Positions 6,260 through 12,478 of a DNA stretch of 15,345 bases are shown one piece after another; within the stretch, counting starts at the first letter, position 1; the number at the start of each line of letters is the position of its first letter. The notes beneath the pieces were generated by a model that searched no databases, was not told the DNA's origin, and saw only the letters and a list, made by a program, of their open reading frames with translations. A program made the position numbers and the translations under genes. The stretch comes from Spirochaetales bacterium (GTDB lineage: Bacteria; Spirochaetota; Spirochaetia; JAGLYY01), in the NCBI GenBank assembly GCA_023131935.1, contig JAGLYY010000057.1, positions 1 through 15,345 on the forward strand, read 5' to 3'.

Positions 6260-8680
6260 TTATTTCAACCCCAGTTCTTGAAAAAGACGTTTATAAACTT
6301 CAAAATGCTCCGAACTGGCAAATTCCTGGATCTTTTCTTCCGGCAGGGCTTCAAGGAGATGATCCATATAAGAAAGAACAGATTTGACTTCGTTCTTAAG
6401 ACCTGAAGAAAGGCCTGTACCCTCCATTGATACAGGTACTTCTTCTTCCTCGATTAACGGCTCAGCTTCGGGTACCTCAGGAAATTGAGAAGCTGCAACC
6501 TCGGGTGTGTGGATCTGTTCAATCTCAACGCCTGCTTCATCGGGGATGTGTATTTCTATTTCATCTAGTATCTCTTCTTCAGGTACTGCATCTATCGGTT
6601 CATGTGTTTCCAGTTCCAGTGAGATTTCTTCATCCAGGGATGGTTCGAGCCCAGTATCCTTAAGGAGATCAACCTCCTCCTGAATCTCATTTTCCGGGAG
6701 AGTGTCTACAGGAGTTTGGGGTAATTCCGGTTCTTCCTCAAGAAGGAGTTGTTCAGTATCGATTTCGAGATTTTCAATATCTTCAGGCGAAGGTTCCAAA
6801 TCAATAATATCCTCCCTGTCGATGAGTAAATCTTCAGCACTTTCTTCCTGAGAGGTTAGCGGGATTTCTAATTCTTCAGGTTCTTCAAAAAGTAAATCCT
6901 GCTCATCTGGAATTTCCGTTGGTTCTCCTGCTTCCTCAGTGACATCAGCGGTATCGAGTATGTTATCAAGTTCATCACCGGTTAAGGCAATGGTTTCATC
7001 TTCATCCTCCTCAAAGAACCCTTTTTCATCATCCTGTAGTTGCGCGGCAGCTTTTTCCACGGGTGCTTGACGCAGGGAAGAAAGTTCAGATTTTAATTCA
7101 GCCAGCTCATCTTTTATCGAATGAAGCTCGCTTTCGATTTTTTGGAGAATTGAAAGTGACTCAGCGACAGGTCTTTCCGCGAGGATATCCTTCTCAAAAG
7201 CCCTTATATCGTCGAAATCAGTCTCTCCGGCGATAGAAGATTCGGCAGGTAATATCATTTCTTCCTCTGTGGACAATTCCTCGGAAAGAACCCCCTCATC
7301 GGGGCTGATATCAGTTTCGAGGTCTGATAGAGTTATCTCTTCAATCTCGGGGAGTTCTGTTTCTAGATCTGAGCTTACCGGGGCCTCCTCCACAAGAAGC
7401 TCTGCTGAAGGAATTTCGGCTGCTTCAGGTTCCTCAAATCCAATGTCACCAAGAGGTTCTATCTCAAGCTCTCCGATTGATTCTTCCTCTACTGTCTCCG
7501 CTGCCTCATCGAGGACTTCAAACTCTTCAAGTTCAGCAAGTTCTTCAAGTTCAGCAAGTTCTTCAAGTTCCGGAAGTTCTTCTAACTCTTGTAGCTCTTC
7601 TAATTCTTTCAGCTCTTCCAATTCTGTTTGATTTTCCTCTGTCTCTGAAATATCTTCAAGTTCTTCCAGCTCCTGGAGATCTCCCATTATATCCAACTCT
7701 TCGACAGGTTCTTCCGCTGTTGCCGCAGCTTCAATTTCCTCCGGTTCAATTTCTTCAAGATCAGGCATCTCTATTTCGTCGATGGCTGGAAGGTCCGCAA
7801 GGTCATCTATCCTGTCAATATCTGACAGATCTTCAGCAAGGGGAATTTCCTCGGGAATTGACGCATCAAAATCATCTAAGCCGGTTGATATGGAAGAGGG
7901 CTGCCCACCCTCGCCTGAAAGCATCTCTTCGCTTACCAAGTCAGCATTGAGTTCGGGTGCTTCTGGTTCAGCTGCCTGGATATCCTCTAATTCTGAAAGG
8001 TCGATGGCCTCAAGTTCCTCGGACAAAGGTGCACCAGACTCTTCCTCTAAAATTACTTCACTAATTTCGCTTTCTTTCTCTTCCTCTTCCTGCATGTCAA
8101 GATCAAGATCGAAAAAGAAATCCTCTTCTTCCTCTTCTTCAGGTGGCAGGGAAGTCGATGACTCAATGGTAGGGCTTCCAGCAGCTTCGCTGGGCTCCAT
8201 GAAAGATTCTTCGTCGATAAAATCATCAAGGGAAACTTCGGTTAGTTCATCTTCTTTCATATTTTCATCGGAAACGGGAACAGCCGATTCCGGGAATTCT
8301 TCTTCAAAGGACACATCTTCCAGAGGAACGCCTTCGAAAGCAACTTCGTCAGAAACAATTTCCGTAGCTTCCGGCTCAAGAGGGGTCGTTTCAAAATCAA
8401 CATCTTCGATAGTATCATCTGTAGAATCCCCAGGTGTTTCAAGGTCACCAAGAAGTTCTTCCTCTTCTTCACTTAACACATTTTCCGGTTCGGGAATGAG
8501 ATCCTGAAGGTCATAGTCTTCTTCAGTGGTCTGAGCTCCACGGCCGTTCTCGTAATCCTCTGGGCCGGTTTTTACCCAGACACCGTACTGTTCAAGTTCG
8601 GCATCTTCCGGTGAAGGAGTATCTAAGAGAGCTTCTTCTTCAAGTTCCTGTTCGAAGTCCTTCTGTTTCTCTGCCGCCAT
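6260..8680 (-). CDS. Large Glu-rich acidic protein with coiled coil and conserved-looking tail
   Basis: The protein is 806 residues, overwhelmingly Glu/Asp with Leu, Ile, Pro and Ser, and has no signal peptide or membrane segment, so it is presumably cytoplasmic. Three parts stand out from the low-complexity body: a near-N-terminal motif QYGVWVKTGPEDY (31-43), a coiled coil at about 503-540 (ILQKIESELHSIKDELAELK), and a C-terminal module over the last 50 residues (VKSVLSYMDHLLEALPEEKI, then FEVYKRLFQELGLK). The last has ordinary composition and looks like a folded or docking element. Similar tails are, as I recall, seen in spirochaete proteins, but I cannot name this one. Residues 351-386 are six tandem L-x-E-L-E-E-like repeats. 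The ATG at 8680 has AGGAG 6 bases upstream, so it is preferred to the TTG at 8695. It is first in the operon with the GAF-like and Maf genes. A scaffold role is inference. Confidence 0.8.
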   Translation of the reverse strand: MAAEKQKDFEQELEEEALLDTPSPEDAELEQYGVWVKTGPEDYENGRGAQTTEEDYDLQDLIPEPENVLSEEEEELLGDLETPGDSTDDTIEDVDFETTPLEPEATEIVSDEVAFEGVPLEDVSFEEEFPESAVPVSDENMKEDELTEVSLDDFIDEESFMEPSEAAGSPTIESSTSLPPEEEEEEDFFFDLDLDMQEEEEKESEISEVILEEESGAPLSEELEAIDLSELEDIQAAEPEAPELNADLVSEEMLSGEGGQPSSISTGLDDFDASIPEEIPLAEDLSDIDRIDDLADLPAIDEIEMPDLEEIEPEEIEAAATAEEPVEELDIMGDLQELEELEDISETEENQTELEELKELEELQELEELPELEELAELEELAELEEFEVLDEAAETVEEESIGELEIEPLGDIGFEEPEAAEIPSAELLVEEAPVSSDLETELPEIEEITLSDLETDISPDEGVLSEELSTEEEMILPAESSIAGETDFDDIRAFEKDILAERPVAESLSILQKIESELHSIKDELAELKSELSSLRQAPVEKAAAQLQDDEKGFFEEDEDETIALTGDELDNILDTADVTEEAGEPTEIPDEQDLLFEEPEELEIPLTSQEESAEDLLIDREDIIDLEPSPEDIENLEIDTEQLLLEEEPELPQTPVDTLPENEIQEEVDLLKDTGLEPSLDEEISLELETHEPIDAVPEEEILDEIEIHIPDEAGVEIEQIHTPEVAASQFPEVPEAEPLIEEEEVPVSMEGTGLSSGLKNEVKSVLSYMDHLLEALPEEKIQEFASSEHFEVYKRLFQELGLK
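7523..7630 (-). repeat. Six 18-bp tandem repeats inside the acidic gene
   Basis: Six consecutive 18-base units, such as TTCTTCAAGTTCAGCAAG on the plus strand, start at 7523, 7541, 7559, 7577, 7595 and 7613. The first three are nearly identical and the last three more degenerate. Each encodes a six-residue leucine/glutamate unit (ELEELA, ELEELP and similar) with no frame disruption. Copy number may vary between strains. Confidence 0.8.
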
Positions 8681-8886
8681 CCTCAACTCCTGCAATGATA
8701 ATTCGCTACTGCATTATCGGCACTTTCTCTCTGCAATTTGAAATATATTATGGTTAAATACTCCTGTTACTATAGAATATATCGAAATCCACATCAATGA
8801 AACAGTTTTGAAATGAATTTCTAAAAAAAACTATCATTTCTCTGTTCAAGATTACCCTTTTTTCAGCCGTTGGTATAGGTATGAGA
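8681..8886. promoter_or_regulatory. Divergent intergenic region with candidate promoter for ftsB-like gene
   Basis: This AT-rich gap separates the acidic-protein operon (minus) from the septum-initiator gene (plus). On the plus strand TTGAAA (8808-8813), an 18-base spacer and TATCAT (8832-8837) form a plausible sigma-70 promoter about 50 bases before the start at 8887. For the minus operon, GATAAT (reverse of 8713-8718) is a possible -10, but I find no convincing -35 at the right spacing. GATAAT at 8697-8702 and ATTATC at 8713-8718 form a small inverted repeat that could be an operator. No RNA gene or other ORF is apparent here. Confidence 0.4.
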
Positions 8887-9312
8887 ATGCTTGTCAGACT
8901 TGCTGTATCAATGTACATCGTTTTTCTCACTCTATCTTGTCTTCAATTCATATACGGTAGCACAGGGATCAAACAGAACCATCAATTAAAGATCTACCGG
9001 AACATGCTGAAAGAGAATATTCGGGAGTTGGAAGAATTCAATGAAAAACTACGTTTTGAACTTAAGGCATTGCGCGGTAATGAAGAAAAAATTGCCATAA
9101 ACGCCCGCTCTATCGGCTACTTTAAAAATGGTGAAGGACTCATCTGGTTAGGAGAACGCCCACGAGTTCAACAGAATCAACCGACAGGGTGGATAGTAAA
9201 GCGTGATGCTTCCGTCCATGAAAATCTTCCACTGTTCAGAATGATCTCTCTTTCAATAGGCATTCTTGCTTTTCTCCTTATGAATTTTAAGAATAAAAAT
9301 GCGTATATCTGA
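8887..9312 (+). CDS. FtsB/DivIC-like septum formation initiator family protein
   Basis: The protein is 141 residues with the layout of the FtsB/DivIC family: an N-terminal membrane segment (about 5-23), a charged coiled coil (about 26-64, with LKENIRELEEFNEKLRFELK), and the family-like ARSIGYFKNGEGLIWL (73-88) just after it. These are bitopic divisome proteins that bridge FtsL/FtsQ and septal synthases. Unusually, a second hydrophobic segment (about 117-133, ISLSIGILAFLLMNF) lies near the C-terminus, which would return the chain to the cytoplasm. ATGs occur at 8881 and 8887. The purine-rich AGG at 8877-8879 sits 7 bases from the second and 1 base from the first, so I chose 8887. Its end overlaps the next gene by 14 bases. 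The family call is fairly sure; orthology to FtsB rather than another DivIC-like protein is not. Confidence 0.78.
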   Translation: MLVRLAVSMYIVFLTLSCLQFIYGSTGIKQNHQLKIYRNMLKENIRELEEFNEKLRFELKALRGNEEKIAINARSIGYFKNGEGLIWLGERPRVQQNQPTGWIVKRDASVHENLPLFRMISLSIGILAFLLMNFKNKNAYI

Positions 9313-9859
9313 AAAACACCCTCAGGCAGTGAACCTCTCTATCGATATCCTTTCAGGAGGCGGAATAGCAATTCTTCCATGCGACACGATTTATGGCATT
9401 ATCGGTCTAATGCCGGATTCAGAAGATCGGATAAGAAGCATCAAGGGGAGAGGGGAGAGTAAACACTTTATTGTCTTTCTCCCTGGAAGGGATGTAAAAC
9501 CGGTATCAGATATCGAGCTTACAGAAAAGTTGTTGAAATTCTGGCCGGGCCCCCTGACCCTGATCGTTCCTATGCGGGGAGGAGGAACAATAGGAGTTCG
9601 TATACCTGCTGATCCTTTCCTCCAGAAAGTTCTGAGGGGGGTTGGAAAACCTCTCTATTCGACCAGTGTGAATAGAAGCGGTCAACCACCTCTCTGGAAT
9701 ATCAACAGCATTGTTGAGGAGTTTTCTGAGGAGGTTGATCTCATCGTCGATGGAGGGAACCATCCCGGAGGTATCCCCTCAACGGTCCTGGATGTAACAA
9801 AAAAACCCTATACTGTATTAAGACAGGGAGAAATCATCATTCCTGAAGATCTTCTTTAA
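9299..9859 (+). CDS. Sua5/YciO/YrdC family protein, probable L-threonylcarbamoyladenylate synthase
   Basis: The protein is 186 residues, a single-domain TsaC/YrdC-size member with no C-terminal Sua5 extension. The family makes threonylcarbamoyl-AMP from threonine, bicarbonate and ATP, the first step of t6A37 tRNA modification, in the cytoplasm. Visible motifs are GGIAILPCDTIYGI (21-34), the basic substrate site KGRGESKHF (49-57; Lys49, Arg51 and Lys55 retained), FWPGPLTLIVP (81-91), GVRIPADPF (99-107), STSVNRSGQPP (121-131) and GGIPSTVLDV (157-166). The usual KxRxxxKPL box reads KPL to KHF here, a mild departure. The start ATG overlaps the septum-initiator gene by 14 bases, so the two are very likely co-transcribed; the ribosome site is weak. 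YciO-type paralogues share these motifs, so the tsaC symbol is not assigned. Confidence 0.88.
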   Translation: MRISEKHPQAVNLSIDILSGGGIAILPCDTIYGIIGLMPDSEDRIRSIKGRGESKHFIVFLPGRDVKPVSDIELTEKLLKFWPGPLTLIVPMRGGGTIGVRIPADPFLQKVLRGVGKPLYSTSVNRSGQPPLWNINSIVEEFSEEVDLIVDGGNHPGGIPSTVLDVTKKPYTVLRQGEIIIPEDLL

Positions 9860-9943
9860 ATTTTTAAAAAAAGCCCGATATTTTTTTGATTTTTTGATTT
9901 GAGTATACTACCTTGTAAGTAGAGACTTCACTTTCTCCTTTGT

Positions 9944-9986
9944 CAGGGGAGTATGCAGCCTGTTCCCTGTTCAACATACTCCCCTG
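9944..9986. terminator. 12-bp perfect inverted repeat between convergent genes
   Basis: CAGGGGAGTATG (9944-9955) is exactly complementary to CATACTCCCCTG (9975-9986) around a 19-base loop. It lies between the end of the Sua5-like gene (9859) and the stop of the convergent DUF1015 gene, starting 4 bases past that stop on the minus strand. The position suggests a bidirectional terminator, but neither side has a good U-tract (CACTTTATTC on plus, ACAAAGGAG on minus), so it could instead be an mRNA-end stabiliser or a protein site. Confidence 0.5.
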
Positions 9987-9990
9987 CACT

Positions 9991-11319
9991 TTATTCAGCA
10001 ATTCTCCTGGCTTCAATATAGAACCGCTTCTCTTCAGCTTCTCCCATAGAAAATGTTTTCCGCGGCAGTGCGCCATCCCGGATTACTGTTTCAAAGAAAG
10101 CGCCTTTATCCACTTTAGGGAGAAAGAAGCCTATACTGTCCTCCTGCTTTCCAAGCTTGAGTGTAGATTCTGTCCCATGGATATAATCAATAACTGTTTC
10201 AGGATTAGTTTTCAGATACTTATCGAGGAATTTCTGGATTGAACCGGCAGGCAGGACAGCTTCCGGCCGCGTAAAGTAGATTATCCCCGATGTGGCCTCA
10301 GTAAAGAAACCAATCTTATGACAAGGAGCAGCCGTTTCAACAATCTCAGGAAGCTTCTCCACAGGGACCCCCTCTTCAATTTCAATACCCTCCTCTTTCC
10401 TGAGCTGGGAAAGCAGATTTTGAGGATCCAGGCGAAAGAGGACCCGGTGGATTGGTTTAAAGATAAGACCTTCATCATAGATGTTGAGAAGTTCCACCAT
10501 TGCGTAACGGGCGGGGTGATTCATAACATTCTCCCCCCCATCAGATTTTACCTCCTCCCAAATTGACTTGGCGGTTGCAAGAGAGTGGTTACCATCTCCC
10601 ATCGCGTAGAGAAGAACATCCCCGGCTCCGTATCTCTTTGCGAAGGCTTCCGGGTTTGCCAGAGCGGAAAGACCCTCCAGGAAATTACTGATAGCATCAT
10701 GATCACTCACGTGGTATCCCCGCACCGCACCGCTCTCCATCATGAGGGAGAAGTCATAGATTTTTTTGAAAGCTGCTTTGTTTTCAAAAAGAGGTTCGAC
10801 AACTTTCTTCTCCCGATCATCGATAAGTACCATGATGTGGGGGAACTCGAGGGGGGACCCCTGCCTGATCCGTTTCCTTGGGGGAATCCGTTCCACAATA
10901 GTGCCCTCGGTTGCTCTGATCAGGCTGGTAGATTCTTTAGAATAATCATACTTTTCCAGATCCAGGGCAAGGACTATTCCATGGCGCGGCGGGCTGAACC
11001 TTGTGGTTCTTTCCACAAGCATGATCCCCGGCTCCAGTTCGCGAAAGAGTCCCTCCTTCAGATGCCTTTCCATGGCGGACTGAATATTCCCGATCCGTTC
11101 TTCAGGGTTCTCCTCTCCGAGGAAACATTCAGGATAGACCATCTCCAGAGTGCTGGGAGATCCGGATGTATATTTCCGCACCCTGTCCCAGTATTCCGGT
11201 TCAGAGGAGTATTGATCGCAGGCAACTACAGCCCACTTATTCATATCAATTTGATCTCCGGGAAGGAGAACGCGGGGAAGCAAAATTCCAAGCTCCTCTA
11301 GGGATTTGTTGATTTCCAT
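9991..11319 (-). CDS. DUF1015 family protein
   Basis: The protein is 442 residues, matching full-length DUF1015 (PF06245) proteins, whose biochemical function is not established. Characteristic stretches are LGILLPRVLLPGDQIDMNKW (10-29), AVVACDQYSSEPEYW (30-44), RFSPPRHGIVLALDLEKYDY (107-126), LIRATEGTIVERIPPRKRIR (133-152) and MGDGNHSLATAKSIW (240-254). It looks cytoplasmic, with no signal or membrane segment. The ATG at 11319 has GGGAG 6 bases upstream and is chosen over the GTG at 11346, which would place that ribosome site inside the gene. DUF1015 genes sometimes sit near serine biosynthesis genes. glyA lies about 2.5 kb away on the other strand, which is weak context. It is divergent from the gene at 11420. 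Confidence 0.85.
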   Translation of the reverse strand: MEINKSLEELGILLPRVLLPGDQIDMNKWAVVACDQYSSEPEYWDRVRKYTSGSPSTLEMVYPECFLGEENPEERIGNIQSAMERHLKEGLFRELEPGIMLVERTTRFSPPRHGIVLALDLEKYDYSKESTSLIRATEGTIVERIPPRKRIRQGSPLEFPHIMVLIDDREKKVVEPLFENKAAFKKIYDFSLMMESGAVRGYHVSDHDAISNFLEGLSALANPEAFAKRYGAGDVLLYAMGDGNHSLATAKSIWEEVKSDGGENVMNHPARYAMVELLNIYDEGLIFKPIHRVLFRLDPQNLLSQLRKEEGIEIEEGVPVEKLPEIVETAAPCHKIGFFTEATSGIIYFTRPEAVLPAGSIQKFLDKYLKTNPETVIDYIHGTESTLKLGKQEDSIGFFLPKVDKGAFFETVIRDGALPRKTFSMGEAEEKRFYIEARRIAE

Positions 11320-11419
11320 TAAAATCTCCCATTTCAGCAGTTCCACAAATTAAGAAGTATCAATTTACGGGATATTCCATCCTTGCGTATCCGGTTTGTA
11401 CCGGGTAAGGTAACGTAAC
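11320..11419. promoter_or_regulatory. Divergent intergenic region with small CCGGT palindrome
   Basis: The 100-base gap between the DUF1015 gene (minus) and the TIM-barrel-like gene (plus) must hold both promoters, but neither is clear. CCGGT-TTGT-ACCGG (11391-11404) is a perfect 5-bp hairpin or operator-like palindrome. It falls between a possible TTGCGT (-35) and a poor TAAGGT (-10) on the plus strand. The ribosome site TAAGG (11405-11409) lies 10 bases before the plus start. Confidence 0.3.
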
Positions 11420-12406
11420 ATGAGCGATAAGATTGTAACGCAAAATACAGGAGCTGGAAAGAGAAATATTGGGGGAATATCAATCTTTTTCGACGTTACC
11501 TGTTTCCCCCCGAAACCGGATGCCTTTGACAGATTGCTGCGTTATTACTCTGAAAAGGGGGTCGAAAGAATCTTCTTCCAGGTTGGTGAATTCTTTCCCT
11601 GGTCCCTCGTGGAAATGCCTGTCTCTCCCTTTCGTTATGATGAGAAAGTTATCGAAGGAATATCCCTGCTGGCGGAAAGGTTTAGGTTCAAGATTGTCCC
11701 TGTTGTACCCTCGGGCAAAGGACTTATGTTTCTTACAAGGAGGCCTTCGTTTTTCCGGTTATTCGATGATAGGCAGGGGAGAACAGGTAAGAAAACCACG
11801 ATAGCTCCTTTCCTGCGTCAGCTTTCCCTCCGGATGGGAGAAGACCTTCTTGAATTATTCCCCAACGCAGAGGGCCTCTTGTTTTCCTTCCCGGAGGGAG
11901 AGAGAAAAGAATCCCTGGATAGAGAGGTTAAGGCTTTAAAAACCGAACTGCCGGAGATCGGGAGGATTTTTATTGGAACCATCGACGCGGAGGGGGAAAT
12001 GGACCAGAGAATCATCAGTTTCCCTGATGAAACCGCGTTCATGCCGGTTCTTGAATCAACAAAAGGAGATGGCCCCTTTTTCCCGATGATGGAATTCCGG
12101 TTTTTTCATTCTGCTTGTGATACACTTTGGAAAGAGATCAGAGAAATCCGGGAAATTCTCGCGGGGGAAATCTACCTTTTACAATCCGGCTGTCCATCCC
12201 TGGTGTTGGCTGAACGGGTGGAAGAATTAGCCGGACGGATGAATGAGGTTCTGGAGATAGCCAGAGACTGGTTAAAGAGCGCTAAAGGGATGATATCTGA
12301 GGAATGGTTGGTATGGGATGTAAGATCGAGGGTTGAGCCCCTGCGGGAAGAGGTGCACCTGATACAATCCCGGTATAATTCCCTCTCGGTCCGTTTATGT
12401 AAATAA
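11420..12406 (+). CDS. Hypothetical protein with TIM-barrel-like N-terminal half
   Basis: The protein is 328 residues and I do not recognise a specific family. The first about 110 residues alternate strands and helices in a way that recalls glycosidase barrels, especially GH20-type: GISIFFDVTCF (19-29), a helix to VERIFFQVGEFFPW (48-61), then YDEKVIEGISLLAERFRFKI (73-92) and VPVVPSGKGLMFL (93-105). GH20 enzymes have a catalytic Asp-Glu pair in a later strand, and I cannot identify one here, so activity is doubtful. The C-terminal about 100 residues are helical and charged (EIREIREILAGEIYLLQSG, then VEELAGRMNEVLEIARDWL). No signal peptide or membrane segment is evident. The ATG at 11420 follows TAAGG at about 10 bases. 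It is followed by 72 bases and the three-domain regulator on the same strand. It may be a spirochaete-restricted protein. Confidence 0.72.
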   Translation: MSDKIVTQNTGAGKRNIGGISIFFDVTCFPPKPDAFDRLLRYYSEKGVERIFFQVGEFFPWSLVEMPVSPFRYDEKVIEGISLLAERFRFKIVPVVPSGKGLMFLTRRPSFFRLFDDRQGRTGKKTTIAPFLRQLSLRMGEDLLELFPNAEGLLFSFPEGERKESLDREVKALKTELPEIGRIFIGTIDAEGEMDQRIISFPDETAFMPVLESTKGDGPFFPMMEFRFFHSACDTLWKEIREIREILAGEIYLLQSGCPSLVLAERVEELAGRMNEVLEIARDWLKSAKGMISEEWLVWDVRSRVEPLREEVHLIQSRYNSLSVRLCK

Positions 12407-12414
12407 TCCTATGC

Positions 12415-12443
12415 TTGTTCTTTTCCGGAGCCTCAATTATACT
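12415..12443 (+). promoter_or_regulatory. Candidate promoter for the regulator-glyA pair
   Basis: TTGTTC (12415-12420), exactly 17 bases, then TATACT (12438-12443) give a good -10 (5 of 6) with a partial -35 (3 of 6). It lies 35 bases before the ATG at 12479, in the short gap after the preceding gene. It would drive the three-domain regulator and, by read-through, glyA. Confidence 0.45.
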
Positions 12444-12478
12444 GCTCCTTAATAAAATAAAGAGGATGGAATTCTACT

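Noticed and set aside
7269..8507. Long serine-rich open frames antisense to the acidic gene
   Set aside because: They are the mirror of GAA/GAG-rich codons on the other strand: pure low-complexity Ser, with no ribosome sites, while the minus-strand frame is one uninterrupted 806-residue protein in an operon.
8697..8718. GATAAT/ATTATC inverted repeat as a defined operator
   Set aside because: With six bases in AT-rich DNA it is expected by chance; it is noted within the intergenic entry only.
9866..9899. A7 and T7 runs after the Sua5-like gene as an intrinsic terminator
   Set aside because: The only stem is A-T pairs with no GC core, so it cannot be supported as a terminator, although the T-rich stretch may contribute to one.
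10585..11301. 238-codon open frame antisense to the DUF1015 gene
   Set aside because: DUF1015 motifs are clear on the minus strand, and the antisense product shows no recognisable domain or ribosome site.
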